From contig CM066982.1 of the NCBI GenBank assembly GCA_033977485.1, positions 31,412,218 through 31,476,217 on the forward strand: 64,000 nucleotides of DNA, in the 5' to 3' direction. Source of the stretch: Hydrangea macrophylla. Its lineage: Eukaryota > Streptophyta > Magnoliopsida > Cornales > Hydrangeaceae. The position numbers and the translations under genes are program-made. Positions within the stretch are counted from its first letter, which is position 1, and each line of letters opens with the position of its first letter. Shown here piece by piece: positions 33,899 through 44,946 of the stretch. The notes under the pieces are model-generated. The model searched no databases and was not told where the DNA came from. It saw nothing but the letters and a program-made list of their open reading frames with translations.

Positions 33899-33909
33899 TC
33901 TATAAATAG
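33899..33909 (+). promoter_or_regulatory. Internal TATA box upstream of the env-position ORF
   Basis: TCTATAAATAG lies 11 bp after the CG-word array, in the middle of the element. A T-rich start region, a CT-rich leader (33940-34000) and, 1.7 kb further on, the env-position ORF follow. The LTR promoters of this family also have TCTATAAATA downstream of a CG-word array. Confidence 0.5.
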
Positions 33910-34168
33910 TGCCAATCCCTAATTTTTTTTTTCAGTTCCTTTTTCTTTTCTCTCTTTGTCTTCTCTCTCTCTAACCCACAATCTCTCTTCCTCTCATCTC
34001 CCATCAATCCACCAAACCACCACAACCACTACACAACACCACCAGATAACCACCACCGGCCACCGGAACACCACCAGACGCCGCCACTACCACTGGATCG
34101 CCACCGTAGCCGCTACAAATCGCAGCATTGTTTCTTCTCTCTCCTGCCTCTATTTTCTCAAATCACAA

Positions 34169-35527
34169 GTATAAATCTCTTTATATATATATACAGATGA
34201 AGATATGGATATATTGGAATATAAATTTTTATATATACTTACAAACATACTCCCACACACTAGTCCAGTTTAGGGTTAGAAATTTGGGGTTTTTGAAACC
34301 TTAAGCCCAACTCACACACACAGAGATCCATTTTTGAGTATAGGATTCACATATACCCTAGTTGTTCTCACCTGGTCCATATTTACAAACATCTACATGT
34401 TTGGGGTTTGTGACTTTGGGAATTTCTTGATCCGTATAGTTATATATACATCCATATTTGTAACCACTCCCTCACTAAATTATATAGATATATGGACATA
34501 TCGATCCGCACATACACGCAGAGAACTGCACACCAAATTCTAAAGACCCTAACCCTAACCTTAGTTAGGGTTATTAAAATCCCTATTCTCCTTTTTCTAT
34601 TTTTGGTGGTATAGTGCAAGTACAACTACACTAATAACTCCAATCTCACTGCCAGGCACATGACTATGCACACCTGCACACCCTTAAATTTCTCCATTGA
34701 CATAATCCACCAGCCCTAATCATAGTTAGGGTTATACAACCACAATCACGATTGTTAATACGCCCATGTGGATGTAAATTGCTACAGTTGTGGCTATATC
34801 CAATTAAAATCATGGTCGTATCCTAAACCTAGATTGTGAAATTAAACTTAACAGAAATTGCTCGTATACAATGTTCTTTCTAATTTCCCGATAATAGTGA
34901 AATTCTAAAACCAAATTTCGACACTAAGATGCAATAGCACTAATTCATGACCCCATACAAAATCGGCTTAGTTGAGTTCATTGTTGATGAATATTCCAAC
35001 TTTTAAACACTGCGGATCTTATGTGTGACGTGCTCTTACAATCTAAATTTTGAAATTCCATGAACAAGTTTAGATCAACGGTACTTTATATGTTAAACTA
35101 TAGGGTTTCAAATTCAATTCCATGTGCAATTACATTTCTAATTCCTGTGGCTCATTAATAGTTGTGTAGGTGGTCATATCACATTTGAATCTGAACTTTT
35201 AAACTCTTATTACCTATAAATATGGTTCAGTTTTAAAATAAAGATCGACATCACCTCAATTTCACAACCTACCTTTTTCATGCATTTCTATTCTGAGTTC
35301 AATTACATTAGACAAATACAATACACTTAGAATTATTTACATTGTTTCCAAACACGCGACAAGTACCCCGTGACTTGCTGCAATGTGTGTGCCCTTATCT
35401 GGATGATGAGTGGGAAGGGGGCAGTCCCTTCACATAGTTGCTAGGTGTCACCCTGAGGACCCTATTTTATTTTAATTGCAATATTCCATATTGACTGTAT
35501 CCCTTGCCGGGATTTCTTTTTTGTAGG
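34169..35527 (+). other. Candidate intron between internal leader and env-position ORF
   Basis: A donor-like AAGTATAAATC near 34169 and an acceptor TTCTTTTTTGTAG at about 35515-35527 bracket 1.36 kb with no coding frame. Env-like genes of plant retroelements can be expressed from spliced RNAs, so this is plausible but unproven. Telomere-like CCCTAACCCTAACC occurs at 34546-34560. Confidence 0.35.
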
Positions 35528-35634
35528 TGACCCTTTTCCCCTACCCTTTTCTTTTTCTTTTTGTTTGGGCTAAGCTAAAAAACAAAGAAGACATTTCCAA
35601 TTTTTTCTTTTCCACACCTATACCTTTTTAGACC

Positions 35635-36915
35635 ATGACAAAAAGGACCGTCAAATCTGCTTTTAGCTCTCAACCACCCCAAAAGAAATCTAAGGGCAAA
35701 GAAAAACAGACTCAACCTACCCCACCTAACCCTAACCCTAACGAGCTATTGCCTAAATGCGCCAATCGCGGTCTAAATTACGACACAACCATCGATGCTG
35801 ACTTCTTTGCGTCTGATGTTGACGCGAGATGGGGCCATAACACCTTGACCGCCAGAATATTGGCTGCACCTATCTACTTCCATAACTCGGACCTGATTAG
35901 CTATCCCTGCCTAGTCTGCCTATTTTACCAAAACCTAAGATACCATAAACAATCCTTCAGTCAACACGCCTATCTCAGCACTACCCTAGATGGCCACGAC
36001 ATCACAATCAACCCAGATAACATCGTCGATGCCCTTTAACTCCCCTCCCACTCCTACCAGGACCCCAAACTAAATGTTCTCTCTAAACTACACCACTTCA
36101 CCCATATCACTTAAGACATGTGCGGCGGCTGCACTAGTTTGGGGCAAACCATACACCAATCTCATATGCCCTGCCAGATGTGGTTTGTTGGCCATGTCTT
36201 TAAATGCAACCTCTATCCCCTCAGCCACGAACAAGAATGCACCAAAAAGATCTACCATGCCCTCCACGTTGTGTACCACGGTGACTGGTTTCACCCAAGC
36301 CTTGTTATTATAGAAGGCATGCGTATTTCTAGTTATACCATTGACCACACCACCGATTATAAACTCCTCTTACCTTACCCTCGGACCATCACAGCCATCC
36401 TTCAGTCTAAGGTCTTTCCTATACCTATCGACGAGCCCGTAGATAGACGTATCTAGGCGTTCGCTTCTGCTGATTGGAAGTTGAGCTTAGATCGCTTAGA
36501 TATGGAGGTTAGGAGGGCCAAGGACTAGGCTCAGTTGCGTCGGGAGCGGGAGGCACAACGTCCACCTACACTGAAGGATACACCTTATACATGGACTTAT
36601 GGTGACGTGTGTGCCTTCTGCAGCGAGACCCTCAAGCTTCAATCCTATATGAGATCCTATTTCTAACTAGCACATCTTGATCAGCTGGAGGACATACTAT
36701 CCTAGGGAGAGGTGGCCTATCAGTCGGCATTTTCGCGACCGATGCAGTAAGTTGCTGAGGAGGCAGGCGAGAAAGAGGAGGCTGGTGACGAGGGAGGTAA
36801 TGGGGGTGATGGGTGCGATGGCGATGGAGATTGTGATGGTGATATTGGGCAAGGTAGCACAAGGTTGGAGCTGGTGTTGGTTGAGGGAGATGATGACTAG
36901 GGTTTGTATGGTTGG
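35635..36915 (+). pseudogene. Env-position ORF of Athila copy 2
   Basis: One reading frame runs from ATG 35635 (MTKRTVKSAFSSQPPQKKSK) to about 36915, with stops at 36037, 36112, 36454 and several later. Most are TAA/TAG at sites where CAA or CAG is likely. The start is basic and proline-rich, followed by a folded-looking region (DADFFASDVDARWGHNTLTA) and an acidic Gly-rich tail. It lies where Athila elements carry an env-like ORF. I see no clear signal peptide or membrane segment, so a true envelope role is not supported by this copy. Confidence 0.6.
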
Positions 36916-36920
36916 GTGAT

Positions 36921-37573
36921 TAGACATACATTTATTGTCTCCTTTTCATGTATTTGGTGGGTGGGTATAGACATTTTTAGACACTGGATTGTATATTCTA
37001 ATTATTTCATTACTTTTATTTGTAGTTACTTTTTCTTTTTGTTATTAGGATATTGATGTACCCGGCTACGACCGCTAGTTCTTTTTTTTTTTGCCTTTTA
37101 TTTCATTCTTTTTATTTTGGGTCTGTATTATTTTATTCCCGCACCTTTTCTTTTCTTTGTGGTTTGACTATATTCCTAAAACTTCTTAGTTGCACAGCTA
37201 ATGTTACTGCTTATTGATTATGCTTCCACATGCATATTAGTTTCCATAATGTTGTGAATTATTAATTTGTGCAACTTTCACAAGAAATTATTAATCGTAA
37301 GCAATTCCAACCCCATTGTACTATACAGGAATCAATAAGGTTCAGGTTTGGGGGAAATATTAGTTCATTGGAATTAAAAATAAGTCGCATAAGTTAGAAT
37401 TTTATTCATTCCTGCTACACATTCTTGGTAATCCATAACGTTAATTTCATTTCTTATTTTGATAACTAAATCTAATAAGGTTTCAGTGTGATTTAATTTT
37501 GGTTTCAGGTTGATAATTTCAAACGATCCATATGCTTACCTTGATCCTCGATTCTTATTTTTATCCTAGTACT
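36921..37573 (+). other. 3' untranslated stretch with GGTTTGGGGG tract
   Basis: Mostly T-rich, with no coding frame. TTCAGGTTTGGGGGAAATAT (37341-37360) matches TTTAGGTTTGGGGGTATG of copy 3 (63235-63252). This is the purine-rich tract typical of Athila 3' regions. Confidence 0.55.
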
Positions 37574-38340
37574 ATGGTCCATTCATTATCCCCACCATCT
37601 TCACCCGATAGGTCCTCTAGTGGGTCGAGTCATTATATCAACTCTAGTTCATCCACCGATGATACCTCGTCGAGTCCTAGGGTAGCTAAACCTTAGGGGC
37701 CAATCGGTCATCCGGTTGGTGCCGCCGTCATCCTTGTGTTCCTATTTTAGTCTGTGCTGATTCTTCGGATGAGGACGACATGTTTGGTGATGGCCCAACA
37801 GTTATCGATGGCCCCTATGGTGCCCGATCTACTTCTTTTGAGTCTTCTTCTTCTTCAGATTCGGCCGATTACTCAACCGATGATGATGAGGGACCTATCC
37901 CGAGTGTTGATCTTGTTCATTCAGTTGAGCCTATTACGATCATTGTTCCTGCACCCGAGGTTACCTACCCTTATAGGAATTTACCTAATTACATGTCGGA
38001 TGTTGTTCGACAAAGTCCGGGTCACCATGATTGGTCTCCTGAGGACATAGCCTTTATCTTTGCACCTTATGTCGGTCTTGAGGATGATGAGGTTGATTTG
38101 GGACCAGGTATCACTGAGGAGGATGAGGTAGATTTGGTTTTGGAGATCCCTGTGATTGAGAATGAGAATGATGAGATAGAGCCGCCGTTTGATCTAGCTA
38201 AGCATCTAGAGTGGGAGTTGATGGACTGGTATATCCGAGCTGATGTACCACCTCCTTTTGACATTTTTTGCGGAGTAGACGTACTTGTCATCTTCACCGA
38301 GGCATATATCCATGTCATTGTCATGTTCTCACCTACATAG
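37574..38340 (+). pseudogene. Ser- and Asp/Glu-rich ORF of unknown function
   Basis: From ATG 37574 (MVHSLSPPSSPDRSSSGSSH) the frame is serine-rich with stops near 37694 and 37748; after a frame change the 186-codon stretch 37780-38340 is strongly acidic (SSSSSDSADYSTDDDEGP, EDDEVDLGPGITEEDEVDL). No family was recognised. It lies after the G-rich tract of Athila copy 2, so it may belong to that element or to a lost neighbour. Confidence 0.4.
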
Positions 38341-38764
38341 GGACATGCGGTGACTAGGTTTGAGGGAGTATATGGATTTTTTGTATTTTAGAGTAGTCAT
38401 TTATTTTATTTCGTTTATTTTCAGTCGTTATTTTTAGTTGTTAATAGTTTTTAGTAGTTAAAATCTTTTTGTGTATTCGTTAAGAATTTGTTTCTTCTAT
38501 TTTCTTTTATTCATTCGTTATTTCTTTTATTCGTTGTGAAAAAAAAAATAAATTCTAGTAGTAGTATTAATAAATAAAGTACGTTTTTCTTATATGTTTT
38601 CTTAATGTTGTTCAACGTTGCATTATTTCTTGTTTTAACTAGATTTCTTTGAAACATGATGTTAAGACAGTATGTAGTCCATCGTCTACTGAAGTGATGA
38701 AGGTATGTCTTGAAAGTATATATCGTGGGAATCATTATTTTATATCTTAAACTGGCATATTTAC
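38341..38764. other. Non-coding T-rich stretch
   Basis: No coding frame or repeat boundary was recognised. The copia remnant begins abruptly near 38765, so a deletion junction is likely within or at the end of this stretch. Confidence 0.4.
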
Positions 38765-39803
38765 TTTGTGTATACAAGAAGTCTGAAGGAAAAGTTCTGA
38801 CTTTTCTTGTTCATTACATTGACGACATTTCTACTCATTGGGAATGATGTAGCGGTGTTGTCAACAGTTCAGGTTTGGCTAGCTAGTACTTTCGATATGA
38901 AGGATCTAGGAGAGGCAAGCTATATCCTTGGGATAAAGCTCTTTCGAGATCGCAAGCGAAAGATAATGGGATTATCTCAAGCTGGTTATATCGATAAGGT
39001 ACTAACTAGGTTTTCCATGGATAATTCAAAAAAGGTTTATTACCTTTCAGGCATGGTTTAGTGCTCTCCAAGTACCAATGTCCAAAGACACAGGAGGAGA
39101 GAAGTCACATGGCAGAAGTTCCCTATGCTTCGGCAGTGGGAAGTCTCATGTATTCAACATTATGCACTAAACCAGATATCTGTTTTGTTGTTGGCATGGT
39201 TACCAGGTATCAATCGAATCCAAGTCCAGAGCACTAGATAGCCGTTAGGTGCATATTCTTAAGTACTTGAGAAGGACTAAAGATTATATGCTTATGTATG
39301 GCAGTAGTGAGTTAATTCCAATATGATACACTAACTCAGACTTTATGTCAGATAAAGATTCGAGAAAGTCGACATCCAGACATCTCTTTACCTTAGGAGG
39401 TGGTACTATTAGTTGGAGGAGCATTAAACAAAAATGCATTGCAGACTCAACTACAGAAGCTGAGTATATAGCTGCTTATGAAGCTGCAAAGGAAGCTGTT
39501 TGGCTCATGAAGTTCCTTATGGAGCTCAAGGTGGTACCAGCGTCTCTATCACCTATTATGCTATATTATGATAATCGTAGGGCAGTAGCTCAGTCCAAGG
39601 AGCCAAGGAACCATGGAAAGGAAAAGCACATAGAGCAGAAATATCATCTAATTCGAGATATTGTTCAACGTGGAGATAAGACTATCACCAAGAATGCCAC
39701 TGCTGACAATCTTGCGGATCCGTTTACAAAGTCCTTGCCTCAGGAGGTCTATGATCATCATCTTGATAGTCTAGGTCTCAGATGTAATCCTGAATGGTTG
39801 TGA
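38765..39803 (+). pseudogene. Copia RT end and RNase H
   Basis: FLVHYIDDI near 38800 is the YVDD-type box, followed by a frame change and TFDMKDLGEASYILGIKLF and GLSQAGYIDKVLTRFSM. Stops occur from 39059 to 39340. From 39345 to 39803 a 152-codon frame is open: SRKSTSRHLFTLGGGTISW, CIADSTTEAEYIAAYEAAKE, KHIEQKYHLIRDIVQRGD and NLADPFTKSLPQ, the standard copia RNase H end. All upstream gag, protease and integrase sequence is missing. Confidence 0.88.
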
Positions 39804-40822
39804 GTGCAAGTGGAGTTTGTTGGGATTGTGCCCTCAAACCATTACTTTATGTATGAGACATTGACATTTTAATATATAGATATCAACTTTACATTTTGCT
39901 ATGCATGTCTTTCATGAGATGATTATTTTGTCCTAAAGTATCATTATTGGTAATTCGTGTATCTACGTGATACATATAAGTGAGATACAAATTACTATTC
40001 ATTAATACTTAGAAATTGTCATAGTGTATGATGAGACTGGATATCTCATTAGGTTCACACTGTAGCATAATTAACTACTATTGGATGGATTGATGAATCT
40101 CAATCATTGGAGTATAACTCTTAGTTAACATGCTAGTGCTTATAGTGCATTGACTAACCTAAGTTTTTCTATTAACACTTAAAACTATCAACAGTCGACA
40201 GGAACTCATAACTTATATAAGGTACGTGTTCTCATTCTTGAGACAATTATGAACACAAACTATGGATAAGACTGCTTTGACTTATCAATTAGTAAGGCCT
40301 TGCAAGATCAACACCTGTGTATCTTGGGTATGTCATATTCATAAGGTTGTGAACATACATTGTTAAGATTGACTCTACCCTCTGATAAAGAGTAAGCATT
40401 CCCTTGAGAATGCCATCAAGTTGATTACTGAGAACTGCAGTATTGTTGATAAGTAGCTATCGACATGTTTGGTAATCATGAGAGGTGAATGGAACTCAAG
40501 GAATGGAAAATGTAATCATCATTCAGGTTGACAATAACAGTTATCTGACTACTTGAATATGATTATGAATGCTGACAGTAGAGGGACATTAGTACACCAT
40601 ACAAGTCTAGTTATTGCTTTGGATTTGCTCTTTTGCGTTGAAGTCAGTTGCCATTTTATAGTGGAGTAAATTTTAACTGATCAGTTGGTTGATTTGCTGA
40701 TCAAAAAGTTTAGTCATGGGAATTAATAACTGGTCTGAGCCAACAATGAAAAGCCTAGGAGGTCCCACTCTTAGCTCCACTAGGATGCTTGGAAAGGCAC
40801 TTGAGGATCTTGTCAAGCCAAG

Positions 40823-40943
40823 TTCGATTGATCGAAAGTGTTTCAATCGATTGAAGTCTAGACATGTTCGATCGATTGAAGAACCTTCAATCGATCGAAG
40901 GTTTGATCAATTGAAGTCACTTGATTTCGATCGATTGATCGAA
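40823..40943 (+). repeat. Self-complementary word array (TTCGATCGATTGAA type) in copia LTR
   Basis: Six words: TTCGATTGATCGAA, TTCAATCGATTGAA, TTCGATCGATTGAA, TTCAATCGATCGAA, TTGATCAATTGAA and TTCGATCGATTGATCGAA. They are spaced 5-25 bp apart and end 22 bp before the TATA box. Confidence 0.85.
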
Positions 40944-40965
40944 AGCTTAAATTCGGTTTGAAAAT

Positions 40966-40975
40966 CTATAAATAG
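40966..40975 (+). promoter_or_regulatory. TATA box of the copia LTR
   Basis: CTATAAATAG lies 22 bp downstream of the word array, in the expected U3/R region. Confidence 0.75.
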
Positions 40976-42514
40976 AGCAACTACATAGAGAATTTTAATA
41001 ATCGTCGTTTTACGATACCAGAGCTTCAAAAATTGTTTTAGGGTTTCCTAAGGCTTCTTATCATCCCTATTAGAGTTTCCACCAACTCAGCCTCTCCGAA
41101 TGCATCCACAGGAGACATAGGAGTGAAGATCACCTAGTGGGAGTTGTACAACAAGAAGATTAAACATTCAGAATTGGGTTCAAGACCACTAGGTATAATT
41201 CTTATCCCTCTCTTGTATGAATACATAGGGTTAATAAGTATTAGATCCGGGCATACCAATAAAAATTTGGAACTTTGCTTTCTGCTGCGCGTTTAAATAA
41301 ATATTTGAAACCTATTTTTCCCTTGACTGGAAAAGCCCTAGCCATCTCTGTCAACATTCTCCTCCTCATGGTATTCTCCCTGTGGAGCAGCATCTCCAAC
41401 ACCTGGAACTAAAGTAGCTAGACACGGATGTCTAGGGCCACAAGCCCGTCAGCTAAAAGTTGAGTGGAATACTATAAATCGCATACAATATGAATATATA
41501 TACCATTTACATTCTCCCTTAGAAGTTATCGCGATGTTACATATATTCTCGCCCAAAACCCAACGTTCTTCCCAACTATGCAACCGCATCAATGCAATAC
41601 TATACAACACAACGCGCACAAATCCACCATGCCAATAACTTACAACTTGACAGCACTATCTTTTGTCACTCACAACACAACACTGGGAGTACTAGCTTCT
41701 ACCCATGACCACAACAACACTGAACCGACGGTACTAGCTTTCGTCACACTCCACAGAACTCATTCTTACTGACACTACGTACGACCATACATGACCCTCT
41801 AACTTATTTGCATTCTTCTACACGGCCACACATGACCCTCAAATGCAAATTATGGCAATACATGGCCCTCTAACTTATTTACATTCTTCTACACGGCCAC
41901 ACATGACCCTCAAAAACAAATTACTGCCACACATGGCCCTTTAATATCTTGCTTAGCCCACAATTGGCCCTAACTCGACACCAACATCAACATAACTGAA
42001 CCCAACATACTGACGACAACACCTCATGAAACACAACAAAACACAACACAACTGACATCAACACCATGAGGTCACACAACTGATGCAAACATCCACAGAA
42101 CAATCGGCGAGGTTATTTGACACAACCATGCTCACACGTCTGCCAACACTCTTATTCATTTTTAGTACATTTTGCACGTATGATTTTTCATTACATTATT
42201 AATGATTCGACCTAGCACATTACTACTATCATCATCAAACTGATCATAATTAAACTGCTAGCAGAATTATAAAATCAACATGTTAAGAAGTTAACATCCA
42301 TGACATGAACTGATCGTTTGCTTCAACATTATCCTATACATGGACTACTATATTAAGCATGCTATTGGTACATAAGCATAGAGTACAAGTTGAGATAACA
42401 CATGACAACCATGCATGTACATATTTGTCGTACACAACATAATGTACAACTAACGAAGTTCATCGTACAATATTTATAGCATGAAAACAAAAATCTTCAA
42501 AACACTATCATGCT

Positions 42515-42565
42515 GGAGCGCTTAAACCACTCGAGCGCTCGCGCTTGCTCGAATGCTCGGGTTTA
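42515..42565 (-). repeat. CTCGAGCGCTCG-type word array, downstream site in Tekay LTR
   Basis: GAGCGCTTAAACCACTCGAG and CGCTCGCGCTTGCTCGAATG contain repeated GAGCGC/GCTCGA words. The matching stretch in the other LTR is 49840-49908. Confidence 0.65.
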
Positions 42566-43170
42566 ACAGTTTCCAGCAATTTATTATACTTCACAATATA
42601 ACTATAATTTTGAAAACAAAACTTTGAAATCTCTACTTAAAACTCATATGCGACTTGTAAGTCAGCATGTACATGTTCATATACACATTATGTATGAATT
42701 GAAGTGCTCACAATGAGATCAAAACAAAATGGATGATGGTTTATGCATCATTTATAGCAAGGAATGAAAATGATGATATTCTTGATGCAAGACCATGTTC
42801 AATGCTCACATGCAACCAAATTTATAGATTATTACATGTATATAAACATAGAGTATATGAGTTGTAATAGTCACTATGTGATCAAGATGAAATAGATGAT
42901 GAAATGTTGAGAAAGATGATGATGTTGATGATGTTAATGGTGAATATGAGCTTGATCCCCCAAATTTTCCAATTCAAGCTTTGATCTTTTACTTCTTTAG
43001 CTCCAGAGCTCCATGAAGTTGAAATATGTGTGTATTTGTGTGTAAGAGAGTGAATGGATCATAAATCCATGGACATGCAAGAGAAAATGCAAGAATTCTT
43101 TCTAACTCTCTCTATAGCTCTTTTCTATATATCTCTATTTTTTACAGAGAAATTGAACAGAAATGCTGGG

Positions 43171-43180
43171 TATTTATAGA
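43171..43180 (-). promoter_or_regulatory. TATA box of the Tekay 3' LTR
   Basis: The minus strand reads TCTATAAATA. The other LTR has the same box at 50502-50511. Confidence 0.7.
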
Positions 43181-43216
43181 TTTTTTAGTGCCCAGGGGAA
43201 AAATAGTCTTTTTACA

Positions 43217-43289
43217 CCTTTTTAGCTTGAGCGTTCGCGCTAGCTCAAGAGCTCACGGCTCGATTGCTCACGCTTCTCGAGCACTCGGG
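43217..43289 (-). repeat. CTCGAGC-type word array upstream of Tekay TATA box
   Basis: AGCTTGAGCGTTCGCGCTAG, GAGCTCACGGCTCGATTGCT and TCTCGAGCACTCGGG variants lie 37-110 bp upstream of the TATA box in element orientation. The partner is at 50550-50605. Confidence 0.7.
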
Positions 43290-43459
43290 TTTGATAAAAC
43301 AAGGAAGGTTTGATTTGTTTTAAAAGGATTTATGCTGTGTTATGCATGAACACCTATGTAATGTAAAGCACTCTTCAAATCTCATTTACTTATAAAAAAT
43401 ATCAACAATATATATTCAAAAATTATATTATTGGTAATATAGAAAATACAGGTGTTACA

Positions 43460-43472
43460 CCTCTCCACCACC
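43460..43472 (-). other. Polypurine tract of the Tekay element
   Basis: The minus strand reads GGTGGTGGAGAGG next to the LTR start. Confidence 0.75.
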
Positions 43473-43479
43473 TATAAAA

Positions 43480-44925
43480 GGATTTCATGTCCGAAATCTG
43501 AGCTAACTTGTGTTGAACAACTCCGGATACTTGATAGGCATCTCAGACTCCAATTCCATGAAGTTTCCTCTATGTTGTGTTGATTCCACAGAACCTTCAC
43601 CAACAGGATCTCCTTGTTTCTCAATTTCTTGATCTCTCTGTCCAAAATCTGCACCGGTCTCTCTTGATATGATGCATTGTCATTCACTTCTATGTCTCTG
43701 AAATCGATCACATGTGGCGTGGCACCCTGGTAATACTCCTTCAGCATACTGATATGAAAGACATTATAGACTCCCGACATCTTTGGTGGCAATGCTAGTA
43801 TATAGGCGACTTTGCCCACGCGCTCCAAGATCTCAAACAGTCTAATATAGTGAGGCAACAACTTCCCTCTCTTCTGTCTAATCCTTACCATACCTCGAAT
43901 CAAAAATACTTTGAGCAAGACATGCTCTCCCACACTGAATTCCTTATCTTAGTAGTACAAGTATGCATAGCTCTTGTGTTTGTCTTGTGCTGCCTTCATC
44001 TTCTCTTTGACAATTATAATCTTCTCATTGATTTCCCGAACCAAACCTCGGCCTAGAAGCTTGCCATCTCCAATTTCTGCCCAACACAACGGTGATCTGC
44101 AAGGTATCCCATACAATGCATCGAAGGTGCCATTCCTATACTTGAATGGTAGCTGTTATTGTAGGTGAATTTCATCAATGGTAATTGAGTCTCCCATGAG
44201 CTTTTGAAGTCTAGAACGCAAGCTTGAAGCATATCTTCCATTCCTTAGTTCATTCGCTCTGTCTGCCCATCGGTTTAAGGATGAAAAGCAGAACTTAGTG
44301 TCAACGAAGTCCTCATGGCTATTTGAATACTTTCCCAAAACTCTACTGTGAATCGAGAATCGTGGTCGAACACGATGGTGAATGGCATACCATGTAGTTG
44401 CACAATCTACTGTAGATACAATCAACTCAAATTTTCCACAAAATAGGTCATATTACAGGCAATGAAATAGGCTGACTTAGTGAGTCTATCCACGATCACC
44501 CAAATGGAATCATGGTTCTACTGAGATCAAGGTAGTCTTACCACGAAATCTATTGTGATGTGTTCCCACTTCTACTACGAAATTGGCAACGGATGTAAAA
44601 GTCCTATCGGCTTCTGGTGTTCTGCCTTAACTTGGTGACAAATCAAACATTCTGAAACACACTTGGCAACTTCCTTCTTCATACCTTCCTACCAGAACAT
44701 CCTCTTTTGATCTTTGTATATTTTTGTCCCTCCAGGATGTGTAGTTAGTCTCGATCTGTGCCCTTCTTCCAAAATATCCTTCTTGATATTATCCATATCA
44801 GGCACGACAAGTCTGTTTGTGAATCCGTACCCTTCGTCGCTCCCAATATTGCAATTGGCTAGATCCTTGGCTATCATCTTGTCAAACCATTGGCGTAGCT
44901 CCACATCTTTTTGCTGAGCCTCTAT
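43480..44925 (-). pseudogene. Chromovirus integrase with chromodomain-like end, broken
   Basis: 44904-44689 holds the zinc-finger side (GHRSRLTTHPGGTKIYKDQK). Core fragments follow, with stops and frame changes, near 44241-44053 (SSWETQLPLMKFTYNNSYHS). The end, 43933-43480, reads LFEILERVGKVAYILALPPK, GVYNVFHISMLKEY and ERPVQILDREIKKLRNKEIL, the chromodomain-like tail that Tekay-type chromoviruses use to target chromatin. The GPY/F motif is changed (IRLFEIL). Not functional. Confidence 0.85.
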
Positions 44926-44946
44926 GATCCGATCGATGAGTGTAGC

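Larger units (their letters stand above)
20316..38340 (+). mobile_element. Athila-lineage LTR retrotransposon, copy 2, old and broken
   Basis: The order is 5' LTR, tRNA-Asp primer-binding site, leader, gag, protease, RT, RNase H, integrase, conserved hairpin, CG-word array, internal TATA box, env-position ORF and a GGTTTGGGGG tract. This order and the gag type fit Athila. Stops and frameshifts occur throughout. It carries a 245-bp LTR-like insertion in its LTR and a SIRE-like copia element at 23766-28664. No 3' LTR was found before the copia remnant at 38765, so the right end is lost; the border 38340 is approximate. Confidence 0.88.
38765..41325 (+). mobile_element. 5'-truncated Ty1/copia element (RT end, RNase H, 3' LTR)
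   Basis: It starts inside RT (CVYKKSEGK) and keeps RNase H, a weak polypurine tract and a 3' LTR from 39818. The LTR loses its last bases at the junction with a Tekay LTR near 41325. A related LTR start lies at 53960-54188. Confidence 0.85.
39818..41325 (+). repeat. 3' LTR of the copia element, right end lost
   Basis: It starts TGTTGGGATTGTGCCCTCAA after GTGGAGTT. It contains a CGATCG-type word array at 40823-40943 and a TATA box at 40966-40975. It ends without the expected CA terminus at the junction with the Tekay LTR. Confidence 0.8.
41326..43459 (-). repeat. 3' LTR of the Tekay element, truncated
   Basis: It aligns with 48678-50743 and ends at 43459 with TGTTACA (minus TGTAACACC). The TATA box is at 43171-43180 (minus). 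Word arrays lie at 42515-42565 and 43217-43289. Confidence 0.85.

Noticed and set aside
35635..36915. Endogenous virus envelope gene
   Set aside because: It sits at the env position of Athila, but no signal peptide, transmembrane segment or fusion motif is visible.
36632..36927. Minus-strand frames opposite the env-position ORF
   Set aside because: They arise as shadows of the Gly/Asp-rich tail on the plus strand.
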